Shown here: in pieces, positions 11,436 to 25,055 of the stretch
Position numbering within the stretch: position 1 is the first letter of the stretch
How the letters are laid out: each line of letters begins with the position of its first letter
Assembly (NCBI GenBank): GCA_024734495.1
Contig: JALMQS010000085.1
Coordinates: forward strand, 12,562,048 to 12,626,047
Source: Forficula auricularia
Lineage: Eukaryota; Arthropoda; Insecta; Dermaptera; Forficulidae
Reading direction: 5' to 3'
DNA: 64,000 nt
Translations under genes and position numbers: made by a program
Notes under the pieces: model-generated
What the model was told of the DNA's origin: nothing
Database searches by the model: none
The model's input: the letters and a program-made list of their open reading frames with translations, nothing else

Positions 11436-12540
11436 TTTACGGTAAACTTTGAATTGTTTCCTTAATAACTTTCTGCCACTATACTTTTTCCAATTTTATT
11501 TCAGAAAATATCAAGTTAATTTTAGAGAATATCATTTGTAGAATATTTGAGAATTCTAAATTTATTAATAGAAAATCACAATTGTATTTCAGAATTTTCA
11601 CATGAATTTCAGAAAATGTGAATTGTATTTCAGAAAATAAAACATATATACAGTCGAAGACTGCTAAACACCTGTTTTTGTCGTCTTATATAGCTGAGAG
11701 AGAAAAAAAAAGGATATATGGATGGCTCAACTTTCGAAAATACTAAGCTGAGCAGGAATTTTAAAAATACAGCTAGCTAGATTGATTGATTTAAAATTAT
11801 TATCTTTGTTTACAACGCCGCGTCGATTTGGCACCTCAATCTTTCTAATAACATCTACAACACCATTTTTAATTGAATTGTATAATTGGTTGTCTTTCTA
11901 CTTTCAAATAAATCAAAAAAAACGATATCACTTGTCAAAAAGCTTTTAAAATCCTCGGCAGTGAATTTTTATTTTTAAATTTCAAAGGAAAGAATCCCGC
12001 GCACACCAGACGAATAGATAGAAAGTTTGATAGAATAATTGATAGATAGATAGATAGATCTTCTTCAAAAGAATATTTATTATTAAATCAAAGTGTATCT
12101 ATTTTCGAACAAGATGAAATGAGATATTTTAATTGGTCTCCATTAAGGATAAAGAAAGCAACCGCTCGTCAGGCGCTTGAACAGGCGCCCGTTAATTCTC
12201 GATACGCATTTCGAAAACATATGCATGATGATCAAAATGTTCTAATGGAAAAAGAGACTCGAAATAAAAAGAAAATAATATAATTTTAATAATAGCAAAA
12301 GAGAGCACCAAGACAGGCGTATGAAAAAATTATTATCTTAAGCTGATGACTAGTACATAATTAAATGTAACTACATTTTCTCAAGAAGTGTTAATTTTAT
12401 TAAATTTTCTCAGAATTAAAATTAAAAAAAAATAAACTGCAACGGATCGTTGCTAAACCTTATCCAAATTCATTTGAAATATTAATATGTTTATTCTTTT
12501 ATTATTAATCAGATATCAATTGCGATTTGCAGCTCATGTT
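11436..12540. other. Noncoding DNA with a (GATA)n run
   Basis: A (GATA)n microsatellite lies at about 12037-12058. A GC-richer island at about 12150-12250 (AACCGCTCGTCAGGCGCTTG and following) could be a conserved element, but nothing supports a gene. Confidence 0.35.
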
Positions 12541-12541
12541 G

Positions 12542-12913
12542 ACTTGAATTCAAAAATAATGATCGATTCTCATTTAATACTCGAGGAATAACAATTCTAC
12601 ATTCGATTTTTGACATTTCGGTTATTATTGGTAACCATTTCTGAAGACATGGAGGAATCGACTTAAAATCAAAAATAGCTATTGATACTCATCTATTACT
12701 TGAGGAATAATAATTCTACATTAGATTTTTGACCCTTCGATTATTATTGGTAACCATTGCTGAAGACATGGAGGAATCGACTTAAAATCAAAAATAACGA
12801 TCGATTCTTATCTAATACTAGAGGAATAACCTTATTGCATTCCATTTTTGATGTTTTGACCATTAATGGCAACCTCTACTGAAAACGTGGAAGAATCGAC
12901 TTAAAATCAAAAA
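12542..12913. repeat. Tandem repeat, 3 units of about 120 bp
   Basis: Three diverged copies follow one another, starting near 12542, 12659 and 12778. Each contains CGACTTAAAATCAAAAA, GAGGAATAA, TTATTGGTAACC-like and GAAGACATGGAGGAATCG-like segments. No reading frame persists across units. Confidence 0.8.
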
Positions 12914-13225
12914 GACTAAATTCTTTTATGGCAAACAACTCAAGCTTGAGTGTTATCAATATCTCAAAAGTTGTTTCGCAATTTTGGTTCTTTTGTAATT
13001 TTGTTATTAAGCTGATGTTAATTTGAAGTAATTTTTATAATCTTATTCTACATCCTTTTAGGCACCAGAATCCACTCTTAAGTCCAAACCCGTTTTTTGA
13101 CACACTAGGTCCCTTTTCTCGGAGAAGGTCACATATACAGATATATCATCTCGATATATATGTGTGTATGTTTATTTGCATCAAGCAGAGGACAACCTCT
13201 TTGTTTCTCTTTGTGAATCAACAAG

Positions 13226-13300
13226 TCTGCTACTCTCGGCAAAACAAAAACTTTTCAATTACAATTACTATACTTGACCATACCCTGTATGGAAAAAAAA
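13226..13300. repeat. Dispersed repeat fragment (CTGCTACTCTCGGCAAAAC)
   Basis: CTGCTACTCTCGGCAAAAC recurs near 35620 and, in reverse complement, near 25030 and 35270. The following CTTGACCATACCCTGTATGG recurs near 32840. It is part of a dispersed, non-coding family. Confidence 0.6.
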
Positions 13301-15324
13301 TCGCCAGCCGTATTGATTATTATGAAGAATGCAGGTGCAAATTGCAGATGGTTTGTTACAAGTAAGTATTATTTACGATCATTTATTATTTCAAGTATAG
13401 GTACTTATTTATAATTGAAAAAATACTATAATAAATTTAACACAATAATACTTTTCCGTGCTTTGGACAGTCTAACAATCAAGGAATTTGTATAAAATTA
13501 GCTACTACACTGTTCTTTAATGATATTTAATATAATTAAGCTTAATGAGCGACTCGTGGAGAATTTGTTATGAATCGAACTATAAGTAGTATCTAAGCGT
13601 GAGGAATTCGCAAAGACACACCTTGAGGGAATTCCGACACGTGCGATTGACAGCTGATACAACGGGAGCCAAAAGACACTCCTTAAATCGCAACAAGGTA
13701 TATGGTAATTGAAAATTTAATTTCTCTTTTTAACTTAAAATAAAACACTTTATTTTATTACAATTTATAAAACAAAATTTTTCATTTTACTCAAAAGTAG
13801 TAGAATTTGTTAAAACTAAAAATATGTCTTATTTAAGTGATATACCATATTTTGCAAAGATAAATATAACATATTATATAAATATTAATAAATGAGGTTG
13901 TCCTTTTATTTAGAAAAAATGTATCTGTTATTTCTCATGGGTTAAATTACTCCAGGGCTGACCAACCCCGAGTGTGGCCCAACATAAAATCATGAATTTC
14001 ATTAAAACATTGAGATTTATATGTAGAGATATATTTATTCCCTATTTCGAAAGATGAATACTACATTTGTACAATACGTGAATCTTTTTTCAAGAATAAA
14101 ATTCACTAAAAGCAAAATTATAAGCTCAACTATTGTATAAAATAAAATAAAAAAATAATGAAGTTTCGAATATTGAAAAATTTTTCTTCTTCTCATATTT
14201 TCCAATATTTATTATTTCAGTAATTAATATGCTACGACACTAACCAAGTCTATAGTTATCATTCTAGTACAATTAGAAACAAGGAATTGGGGTTTTCTAG
14301 AACAATCGCAATTAATTGATAATTTCTCTCTTGAACTAAAACTTGTCAGGACTTGTCTTTTAGATCTTTGCACGTTCTTACATGTCAATAGATAATGGAT
14401 AGACAGGGATTATTATATCCGTGACCCTTTTAAAAAATAAATTATCATTCTTCAAATCCTTCTTTAATCCCATTCGATCAAACCAGTTGCCCAATCTAAA
14501 GTCATAAAATTTCTTAAAACACTGATATAAGTAGATACTGGAAAACACATAACAATTTAGCCTCATAATTTATTTTCTCTAAAATAAGAAATCTGAATAT
14601 CTACTGTGAAGTTTTCGAAAAATAAAAGTGCTAATTTTAAATTTTGAATCTGATGGAACTAGATTTCAAGATTCACCAAAAAATAATCATAATTTCGGTC
14701 TATTTTCGACTCCATTTTCATTAGAAATAAATTTTCTAATTGAAAACTAACTGATTAAATATTCTAGAACAATAATTAGATACCGATCTGAAAGAAAAAT
14801 TAAATATTGTCTCTTTTTTAGAATTTTATATTAATTATCTAGCCAGGAAAAATATAAACAAATATTAATACATAATATCACTTTTTGTAAGTATGTATGT
14901 ATGTATTTACATATACGAAAAGCTATTTTCAACTATAAAATTTACGAAAAGTAAAATTAGAAGCTCACTATGAGCTAAAAAAATAATAAAGTTCTTATTT
15001 CTATTAACTATTTTTTTTGAATAACAAAAATATCAATAGGATTATAATATTTTATCCGCGGTCCGAGACAATTTTTTTTCTTCAGATGTGGCCCGTGTAA
15101 GCCAAAAGTTCGGACACACGAATGGATATAAAAAAGATCGTTTTGTTGTTATAGCAATCTAGTCTTATAAAAAACGTTTATTGTTAGTTCGATGTATGTC
15201 TAAATTGAAGGAAAACTGGAAAATCGGTGCGATTTCTGAAAATTTGAATAATTTAACAATTATTTTTTTCTCAGCTCACTAGAAAGCTGAAACTTGGCAC
15301 AACGGTTCAGATGAGAATATATAT
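13301..15324. other. AT-rich noncoding DNA
   Basis: No gene is seen. A (TATG)n run lies at about 14889-14906. Short open frames have no coding character. Confidence 0.4.
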
Positions 15325-15545
15325 CTTTTTTTTTTTTATTATTTATTTATTGTCACCGGGAACAATGGCCATTTAGACAGCACATCAGTAAAGTGTTAGT
15401 AGGGTTAGTAAAGGAGCCGAGTTTTAGCCGGTAGAAATTTTATATGCTAGCCAGGATCGAACCCCGGCCTCCCGCTTGAACATCGTTATCAACGATGCTG
15501 AAGCGGGGCCAGCGCGTTAGCCAGCTCGGCCAACCCGACTCCCCA
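15325..15545 (-). mobile_element. tRNA-derived SINE
   Basis: On the minus strand the element begins GGGGAGTCGGGTTGGCCGAG. It has an A box (TGGCCGAGCTGG) and a B box (GGTTCGATCC, about 15443-15452) about 75 nt apart, like a class II tRNA with a long variable arm. A body of about 110 bp ends in (TAAA)n and poly(A) near 15325-15350. These are the features of a Pol III SINE moved by a LINE. Confidence 0.8.
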
Positions 15546-17690
15546 TATTTAAGATTAATAGTTAAAAATTAAATAGGTAGAAATTTTTACAAGCATATCT
15601 TGAACTTTTCCTACCTTACTCTAGAATTTACTATTTTTCGGCCTTTATAGCATTTATAATAAAAATGTAGTTTTTGTCAAAAAATTTAATAATATGATTT
15701 CTTGAAATGATATATCCATAGGAATGTTTAGCCTTTATCTTTCGTCAATTATAAATAACTCACAAGGCATAATTTAATATAATTTGCATCACAATTGAAT
15801 TTCTTTCGAGAAAAATGGAATTGCATCCATTCCGTTTTTAATTTAAAAATATAGAGAAAAAATGAGATGGTATTCAGACTTGGATTGTAGTCGTCATAAT
15901 TTGTAGATTTTTTTTTTTTTTGTTATTAAATTAATTTCGCATGATTTATGATAGTCGGATTTATTATTTGTGAATGTATTAAAAACGGGACCCAAATAAG
16001 AATAAAATAAAATTAAAGATATCTCTTCGTTAGTACATTGTACTGGAATCCTTTTTCCTAGATTCTTTCATTTGTGGTAAGAACAGATGAGAAGGGGAGA
16101 GAGAATCCCATCTCGCTAAGCATTTGTGGGGGGAGGGAATGAAAAAAAAGAAAAACACCCTCGGGCAGGGGATGACTCAATCCCATCATTCTTTCTCCCC
16201 CCCCCCCTCTCCCACGCACCCTAACACACTCCTTAAGGGTCGATAACCATCCATTTCCTATAGGAGCAAGTTTTGTTTAGGGTAAATCTTCGTCCTTCAA
16301 TTTCAAAGAATAGAACGCGAAACCAATCGGCAAGCGAATTACAATGCAATTTCAGCTTCAACAATTGAAGTGAAATCGAGTGATTTCATTTTTGTTGAAG
16401 CTTTAGTGGATGGTGTGGAAGATTCTTTCGGATTGGATCATGGCGAAATCAGGATTGGTAAAATTTTTAGTAAATTTACAACTTGTTAGCTTTTGAATCT
16501 AGGGGCGTTTTCAATTAATGAAAAAAGAAAAAAATTTATGAGTCATACTATGTGATGGTACTCGGTTACTAAACAGATCTGAGAGTAGTTATTTTTTGGC
16601 CTTCCGATTCTTGTCCATTTTAGCCAGTAATAATGTAGTTTTATGTCACTGTTTATGTGTGTATGGTGAGATGTAAGAATCAGATTATATGAGTATTAGG
16701 TTACATTCGTAAATACGATAATGTGACGGAGACTTAAGTTTCTGACATGGAAAGCTAAGCTTGGCCTAGATGGTGAGTATAAAAATTGTGTAAAAATAGT
16801 AAGAATAATGTAAAATGAAAACACTGAATTACCAATGTTTTTTATTGTTATATTTAAAAAATTCCAATGCTACGTGGCATGAGAGGGTCATGTTGACTAA
16901 TAACATTTAGGGAAAGCGATGTTGATGGTTTATAATGAAACATATTAAACACAAGAGTTTTTTGACGGTCTAAGAGGTGTTTCACATGTGAAAAAACATG
17001 AGCATTGATTTTTCATTACTATAGAACAGATAGATAATAGAGTTTATTTAAGACATAATGAATATCTTTTTTAATTTTTTTTAATTTTAAGAGCATAATA
17101 GTGTTTTTTTTCTCTTTTTAATTTCAATTTCTCAATTTCTTTTAATCTTCTAACTGAAGAGATTTTGCCTTTAGTTCAGTTGAAACGCCACTTACCTCAG
17201 CGTATTTTACCTGTCTGTCAGAGGTAAAACCGAGATAGGGGACCAATTCATCCATCTAAGTCGTATTTCTTGTGTCCAAGTGAATTATATTGCAAAAGCC
17301 TAAAGGGAGATAATGAAACTATCCCTAGACATGTTACTACAGGATATATATTATTCCCACAATCCAGAAACAAGCACAGAACATTTTAGCAGAAAAGAAC
17401 GAGGTGCGAAAACTGATATATTTATTGGACAGCTTCTATCCTAGATCTTTAAGACATTGCCTTTCTAGTAGAAATAGCGGGTGTCAGTTTTTAAGCCTCG
17501 TCAATCTACATGTTACTCAACATGGATGAATATATGTGCTTTTGAACATTCCAAGACGATTAGCATAATTAGATGGCTCCTCAAAAAGACATTTGACTTC
17601 ATAGAAAAAATAACCTATAAATACAGTTCCTATCACTAAAACAAAATTAAATTGAGTGTGAGTGTAATCGTTTGAAGCATGCATGTAATC
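15546..17690. other. Noncoding DNA with a candidate conserved stretch
   Basis: The part at about 16040-16450 has higher complexity and a C-rich run (16197-16210). It reads like a conserved noncoding element (for example CGCGAAACCAATCGGCAAGC). There is no ORF. Function is not determined. Confidence 0.3.
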
Positions 17691-17699
17691 TCATACATA

Positions 17700-17805
17700 T
17701 TTTCAAAAATATAATAATTGATAATTCGAAGTCTCGATAATTCGAATTTTTCTTGTAGTCCCTTGGATTTGGAAGTATCGAGAGTGGACTATACTATGTA
17801 TAATA
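17700..17805. mobile_element. pogo/Tigger-like terminal remnant
   Basis: TCGATAATTCGAA and, at the right, ATCGAGAGTGGACTATACTA resemble terminal repeats of pogo-family elements, which end in CTCTCGATAATTCGAA-type sequences next to TA. It is very decayed and has no ORF. Confidence 0.35.
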
Positions 17806-18224
17806 TAATTAATTAATCTGTTACATCGGTTAGAAAATAAAAGTAAGAATATTGAAATGACTTCCGAGTAGCTATTAAGGGTGTCCGTTCAAGGCTAATT
17901 CCATATTGGTTGGATGCTTAATCACAGATCCACGGGTTTTAAATTATGGCTGTTTCTGCGAACTCTTCACGTTCCTCATTTTTCTTTGAATGTTTCTGTT
18001 TCTACGTGGGCTGGTGCATAAACCTACTCTTTCTCCACCGATTTTATATATAGCCTCAAGTAAAATAGTAAAAATAATGAAAACGACAAAAAAGAACAAA
18101 AAATTACATATGTATTAACATTGCAATAAAAATAACATATCTAATTAAAAAAATTAAGAATTATAAAGGGGGAAGTGGCCTAGTTCGAACTATAGAACGT
18201 TATCTCCCACTCTTGTTAAGAAAA

Positions 18225-18312
18225 GAATTTCGAGTATCAAAATACACAGCATTTTTTCGATTTACCGAAGTTAACAGCTGAAGAGTTCGAATTATCGAGA
18301 GTCGACAGTATA
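18225..18312. mobile_element. pogo/Tigger-like terminal remnant
   Basis: The right end TTCGAATTATCGAGAGTCGA followed by CAGTA matches the pogo-type terminal pattern and abuts a TA. The left end is not clear. Confidence 0.4.
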
Positions 18313-20470
18313 TTGATTTTTGACAAAATAGAAAAACGAAAATATTCCAATACACGGTAATGTATATTTGTGAATTTTCTTGACAACAAGTTAAAAAGTT
18401 AAAACTTGGCGATACACAAGTGTTTCTCATATTGCGATTTGAATGTTTTCTGATTTTTTCATCTAAAAGTTCTAAAGTTAGAAAGGCCGAAATGTTATGA
18501 GTTGTTAATTTTCAAAATGTAAGGATTGAGTACAATAAATTGCAAATTTCAGAAATTTTCGACCGCTTGTTTGATGACCTAGTAAGTAATTGAATTTCCT
18601 GATTATAGGATCTTTTAAGAATTTTAGAGAACTTTATAAACATTTTTTACTTGATTATACCACGTTTTTTTAACTAAGTTACTTTCCTTCATTTATTTAT
18701 TCTTGTGACATATTCACTTTGGGTATTCTCTTCAATAAAATGTCCTGAGAAATTGTATATTTGGCTGGTTGTATTGTTACTTCTCGTTTATACCGAGAAT
18801 ATCTAAATCTGACTGAGTATTTTCGGATTAACTATATTTAAATTCAAATAATTTGAAATATACCTATCGAATTGCGATTCTTATATTCATAATGGATCGA
18901 AAATGAATAAATTTACTTTTGCTACATAAATTTCCTAATAGACCCTTGTATAAGGAAAAATAATTTAGCTAGTGGATTGAAGACTAAGGTATCAATGATC
19001 TTTTGCAAAAGTTTTCATTTACCCTAATAGAAGCCTATTAGGCCCTTAGAGATAGTCAACTGATCACACAGTAACCAGAAAATAGTGGCTTTTTAGATAG
19101 AAAAAGTTCATTTTATAATTAACTTATATAATAAGATCTTTTTTTATTTCCATTACTCAAAAATAGAATGGTTGATTCTATTAGTAGTAATGGAAATCTT
19201 TTCTATTGATGATTAGTAATTAGTTCATTATACCATTGTTATTACTGTTGTAGAGAGCATTTTATCATTATTTTTAGTGTTATTTATTTATTTAAAAATA
19301 TATTTTATAAGTTTACCAGATTTTGTAAGTAAATTTGATTTTTAAATAAGAATTATATTATTAAACCAATTATTTTACATGAATTTATGCATACATTGTT
19401 TTTGAGCTTCGACTCCGGAGATTACTTCTCCACCTTCGAGTGTCCTTGATCATCTTTTTAGTCCTTGTTTTTAATAAGAGGAAAAAACTAATTAAATAAA
19501 AAACCTCTTTTCCGATAATTATTTCAATTCCATCATTTCTCCATTCCCAAGAATTATAGTAAAAAAATAATATAGTAAAATATAAAATATTAATTCTTCC
19601 TGGGTGCGATTTTTTAAGAAATTAAAAAAAAAAATGATAATTATGAATAAAAATTAAATTATTCTGATTCAGTTTCATACTTTTAATTATATTAAATTAT
19701 ACTTCAGAATATAAAGACCAAACAATTGTTTTCCTTTTATTTCTAACTACGACGTTTCGTTCACAATTCAAATTTCTCCAGGTTCTTAGATTTTTTTTCT
19801 AGCAAAAATTTCATTGTCATACAAATTGCACTGCCAACATTAAAATATTTTCCGGTGATTTATTTATACACGGACCTTGCAATCTCACCAATCTATAAAA
19901 ATGCATCTAAATTACATTATAATTTTGAAGACTTGAAAATTGTAAGATTTAGTAAAAATGAGAACTCGAGATGATTTCAGTCTCTAGAAGTCATAAGAAC
20001 AAATAAACGAATTGCCCAATATATAACTTAGTAATATTTGACAAAACTCACGCTTAGCTCAAAGCTAGGTTCCTTTTTCCCTTTGTTTACTTATCTCCTT
20101 TCTAGTCTTAAAGTAATGGTCCCCATGACAATTAAGGGATTGGAATTTTTCTCTATTTATTTTCATTTGAAGTTGATTAACTCTGAAAATCTCTCCAAGA
20201 ACCCTAGTAAAATGAACTTTTCGGAGATCGTTAGAAAAACAGTAGCATTTTTTTAAGACTTGAATTTACTTACATGTACATTCGAAATAGCACCTATTTC
20301 TATTTCGGTTGATATGTTTCTTCAACTTAAAACTACTTTGTCTTCAATCACATTCCAGTCAGAAGTTCTAAATGCGCCGAAGCGAAAGACTCACTTCGTA
20401 TTCGAGGCAGAGTTTTAAGTAAATTCCGATACATACGCTATATAAATTATATTATACAAGATTAGAAAAT
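18313..20470. other. AT-rich noncoding DNA
   Basis: Nothing convincing is seen except a short antisense LINE scrap at about 19970-20020 (GTCTCTAGAAGTCATAAGAA). Confidence 0.4.
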
Positions 20471-20471
20471 G

Positions 20472-20795
20472 TTGAGTGGATATTGATGAGGCACTCCAAA
20501 ATTCAAAAAAGAATATAATTTACACTATTTTTAACTCGACGTTTCGGAGCCTTATTCCCTCCTTCTTCAGAGTTGTGAAAGGTCTCTGAAGGAAATCCAA
20601 TGTGACATTCACTCTCAGTGGCAGTAACAATATCACCTATATCGTATTTCATTCTCAGTAGAATTTAGTCTAGTGATGATTCGCAATTTTGAGATAAATA
20701 AAAATATTTTTTTTTGAATTTTGGACTGCCTCATTAATATCCACTCAATTCACTTATCAGTCCCTCTCCAAAAATTACTTCAGATAAAATTTTGC
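20472..20795. mobile_element. Hammerhead foldback element, GGCAGTCC family
   Basis: About 36-bp terminal inverted repeats enclose the element: GAGTGGATATTGATGAGGCA on the left and its near-complement ending at 20748. The right side continues into CAGTCCCTCTCC, like the CAGTCCGTCTCTCTCC tail of the element at 57211-57703. A minus-strand hammerhead lies in the left half, while the right half has lost its partner. I see no clear target duplication. Confidence 0.6.
20533..20575 (-). ncRNA. Hammerhead-like ribozyme, probably impaired
   Basis: On the minus strand the core CTGAAGA is at 20570-20564 (position 7 is free to vary). Stem II is GGAG/CTCC, followed by GAAA, stem III ACGT and cleavage-site C. 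Stem I is weak because one base seems lost between AACT and the core, so AACTC/GAGTT cannot form without sharing a base. Confidence 0.5.
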
Positions 20796-20804
20796 CGTAT
20801 GCTA

Positions 20805-21295
20805 AAATTTGGAATTCTCTCTTTACACCGGATGCGATTCGGGAGCGAGCAATAAACTAGGAGACCCGGCTCTAACCAACTCACTCGAATCCCTGGTCAC
20901 CGAAGAACCGTTTCTGCCCTTTCCCTGTACTACAGATACTATCACGGTGTCTGTTCAGTCGAGCTTAAATCAATTATCCCCCCTAAAGCCCTCTTTACGA
21001 GAAACACGCGGTTTTTGAACGCTCAGCACCCCTTCACTGTCAAATTGGATAAAAATCGAACAAGCGCTTTCGCCAACTCTTTTATCCCTATGACCTCCAG
21101 AGACTGGAACTCGCTCCCTGTCACCATCTTTCCCGCGACTTATAACCTTTAGCTATTTAATACCCGTATCCACAGATACCTTCGACCCCCGCCCAGCCCA
21201 TAAAATTCTTTCTTCTTTTCACAATGGAGGAGCCAACCCAGCCTTTAGGAGTTTTTTGATGTAACTCCGTCTCTCATCATTTTCATAAAAATAAA
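20805..21295 (+). pseudogene. LINE 3' end: RT C-terminal fragment plus 3' UTR
   Basis: Decayed coding sequence parallels the C-terminus of the LINE at 43980-44519. The same order of residues is recognisable (LTNSLESL, HRRTVSALSL, YYRYYHGVCS, SIIPPKALF, IPMTSRDWNSLP, TRIHRYLR), but it needs one frame change near 20898 and contains an in-frame TAG near 21150. A 3' UTR with TTCACAATGGAGGAGCC and an A/T-rich tail follows. It is a different subfamily copy from the 44-kb element, and 5'-truncated. Confidence 0.75.
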
Positions 21296-21299
21296 TAAA

Positions 21300-23296
21300 T
21301 AATAATAATTTACCAGCTATTTATTTTTACCAATTGACAACCAAAAGCCATGTTTTCACTCTGAAATTAATAGTACATAAGGTTTTTATTATAAATTATA
21401 ACCTTGCAGCAAATATTAATATAATTTTGTTATTTTAGATTTTTCAAAATCTCTTCACATAACTAACAACTGATTAATTTTCAGAAAAAGCATAATGATT
21501 TAACATGGTTTAAGGTATTAAAGAAAAAGAAATAAAAAAAAATTTAAACGAGGATAAAACTTGAGAATTGTTGACCAATTTTGTTTAAAGTCGATTTAAT
21601 TATTTGTTTTCCTGAAGATTAAGGCAGGTAAAATTTTGACCATAATCATTAAAGTTGATTTTGAGTTAGTAAATTTTTTTCCCACGATATATAGAAAGAT
21701 CAAATGGTTCAATTTCGCTCGATTCGTTATTTTTCGATAGTCTAGAAGTGAACCTAAAAATCTAAAGGGATTAGCCATTGTTAATTTATTTAAAAAAATT
21801 AACATTGAAAATGTTTAGAGCGAGCAATCCATAAAGAATTACAGAAAAAACTACACACACTAGCGGCATAAAATGTATGTATGGTAAATATAGTCAGGTA
21901 TATAGTTTTTATATAAAATTATACGGTATATTTTAAACAGTTTATATTCCCCCCATATTTCTCTAAAACTATAGAAATATATGCTAATGCAATTTAGTAC
22001 ATCATGCAAAAAGCTGTAAATGCGATTAGATGTCCCTTTTCCAAAAGAGCCCAAGCCAGCGCCTGGTCCGAAAGCCGTTAAATCCGCCTTTGATTACAAA
22101 AGATGGCGTTCCGTGAATCCCAAGCTAAATGTATAAAATTGCTTCTTTTATTCTAAAGCCCGTTTATTTTCCTTGTTTTTATCTCCAATACAGAAGAAAG
22201 TGAAACAGAAGTTTCTACATAGGAAGTAATGTAAATCGTGTATTTTTTTTTTAATTAAAAAGGGAGATTTTTGCAGATAATTACGTAGCAAATTTCCTCA
22301 GAGTTTTAAAATACGTTTTTTAGAAAATCTCTCTGTATATTTATTGTATATGCTTGAATTTTACCAGTTTTCCGACTATAGTGGTTTTTTCTAAATTATA
22401 AGATCTTGGATCTAGAGGTTTTGCAAAAAAAGTAAGACAGAAAAGAGAGCTATCTTCTTCTTCCTTCCTTAGAGTTCTTTTTTAATTTCTAATAAACGTC
22501 TCTAGGGACTCCAAGGACTACAAAAAAGCTTATAATGATAATCAGCATTTTTGTAAAAACTAAAAAAGTTCTAAAATAAAGAACTGTAAAAAATGTGGTT
22601 ATGTTATAGTTTATTAATTAATTAGTATGTTATTAAGTAAAATATAATAACTTTAAATTATGATGAAACTCAGGTTAATGAAACGGCTATTTTAGGGTAA
22701 TAAACTATAATCGAAAGTCGTGATACCTAATCATTTTTTAACAAAGCAACGATCAGAAAATTTTTCTTTCCTTCTTGGGAAATATTGTTTAAACAAGGGT
22801 GAAATGACTTTCGATTAAAGTTTATTGTGGTTCCATTACACTGGGCTCATCATATTTCAGTTTTTATTATCCCCATAACTCCTAAAAATACTTTTAATAT
22901 TATACATTTCATTAAATAATAAATTTTTACATTCTGAAATGTGAAACCGCTGGGGACTACTATTTTTTTAAAGAAAAGTCTACTTCACCTGGTTGAAAAA
23001 CAAAACGATCAAGTGCTCTGACTGTGTGGTCAGAGAAACCCTGAGCTTACTCAGCCCCCTGGAAATGGCGTAGATAGAGAGTTTTCCTAGGGGGAGTGGG
23101 CAGCCGACCAGCTGATTAGCGACCACAAGGTTTCAATTTCGGTAATCCGATTTGAGATCAACTAACTTATTTTTAGTAGGATTGACAAATGGAAGATTTT
23201 ATGAGAAATAACAGTGATGCCTCGTAATAATGGACTTTCGATTTTTCTAGGTAGGGGGGGGAATGACTTTTTTAGGAGGGGCAATGCAATGCATAC
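21300..23296. other. AT-rich noncoding DNA
   Basis: No gene, RNA gene or recognised repeat is seen. The small open frames here have no family features. Confidence 0.4.
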
Positions 23297-23390
23297 TTTT
23301 CATAATTTAACGATAAAAATTCAAATTTTATATTTAGAAATAACTAAATAACTTGGTTTAGTCTTAAATAATTAATAATAGTCCAGTCAA
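23297..23390. repeat. Dispersed repeat, copy 1
   Basis: About 90 bp (TTTTCATAATTTAACGATAA, then TTGGTTTAGTCTTAAATAAT) recurs in the same orientation at about 28572-28665 with few differences. Confidence 0.75.
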
Positions 23391-25015
23391 AGTTAATTGC
23401 ATTTAAAAAGCTAACAAAGTCATTACACATATGTGATGGGTTGTGCAGTTAACTAATAACAAGCCACACTAACATAATTTTCTTAACTAGAGTATGTACC
23501 TATTGATGATTTTTTTTTGGCTTTTTGGCCTTTCTAGCCATCAGCCAATTTACGAAAATTATTATTTTTTAAATTGTGTTTTCTACCCAGGGATCAGATT
23601 TTAGCCAGTTGCCGTGAGTCGGATTCAAACTATTGTTGATTTTTGCACTTTTTATTAAACTTGGTTTGATTATTGACAAAAGAAACGTTTTTTTTTTATT
23701 GAATTTTTTATAATGTAAAATACCTACAGGGGATCGCGCGGGATTAGCTCCAATCCTGCAATAATCCTGCGGGATTGAAAACACTGCGCGATTGCAATAC
23801 CTACTAGTAGAAGCTGAGAGGCAGGTTGCCTGTCTCTCAGGCGTACCGAGTAAAATGGAAGATTTTCAATCACTAGAAGTCATAGGGTTTATGTATCGGC
23901 AAATAAATCTTCGACCCTTTTCCTAATTGATCTTCAAAGTATATGAAATCCTTGATTCGTGTGTATCACTAAAAGCACGCTTTTAAGAGGAATTATTGAA
24001 TTTATTTCATCAGAACGTATTTCACGATAATATACATGAAGTCTCTACCCTCTTATTAATCATTAATAGGTTTCAGATGTTTTTCTTTTCATTTTTTTTA
24101 TTCATTACTCACCCTTCTCTCTCTCGTCTTTTGAATAGTCAAACAGCTCTCGTTCAATTTGTCTTTCATCGTTAAGATAAAAATGAAAATTGTGTGATTC
24201 AAGTGAATTGCTTTTCAAGAGCAGAGAGACCGTTAAATTAGATGTTTTTCGTTAATGGGCCTTTGATGTTCGTTAGTTTTCCCTTTAAGGGTTATTTTCG
24301 TTTTTCGTTTTTTTTATCTCCACATAGCTTAATTTTGTTCACTTTACTCGAAGTAATTTATGGATCTCATATATTTTTTTTATGATAAAGGGTAGAAGAA
24401 CACGATATCATGAAGATATATTTCACTAGATATTTTTATATAAATAATACAATAATTAATAAATAATAATATAAAAATTGAATTTATTTATCTTTTGGGA
24501 AATAATTTAGAAATTAAATGAAGGCCAAGACAAAGAAAAATATTAATTAATATAATTGATAACGTTATAATAGCGTAAATGACCTTAGTTGTTGATGTGC
24601 CATTAAAAAATAGATAAATAAAATATAAGACATTTTTATATTAGAATGTGAATTTGACAATTGAAATAAGAAATGTCGATTTACTTTTTAGACACTAGGA
24701 AATACCTTATGCTTCTAAAATCTGTACTAAATTATTTCTCTTTTGCTCCAATAACTCAAAAAATAAAAATAATAAAGAACTTCTATAAAAAGATCATTTA
24801 CACAATCAAAAATGTCTTAAATTTTATTTATCTATTTTTTAATGGCATACGAAGGAGTTAAACCAAAAAAATCTCATAAATTAATTTTCTCAATCCTAAA
24901 ATCTAAACTATTCTAAATAATTTATGTTTCGATTTTTTAGTTTCTCTTATTAAATATAAATACCTTGATATCATTTTATCAAATTATATGATTTTAGTTA
25001 TTAATTTCCATCTTA
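23391..25015. other. Noncoding DNA with a decayed LINE scrap
   Basis: An antisense LINE fragment is visible at about 23865-24055 (CACTAGAAGTCATAGG, then ATTTCATCAGAACG). A more complex stretch at about 24100-24320 could be conserved noncoding DNA. No gene is seen. Confidence 0.4.
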
Positions 25016-25055
25016 AATTGAAAGTTTTTGCCGAGAGTAGCAGAATTTTTATATA

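Noticed and set aside
12637..12780. CTGAAGACATGG resembling a hammerhead core
   Set aside because: No stem II and no GAAA follow at the right distance; it is part of the 120-bp tandem unit.
15440..15545. Possible genuine tRNA-Leu/Ser gene
   Set aside because: A and B boxes are good, but a body and A-rich tail follow and the acceptor stem does not close, which fits a SINE.
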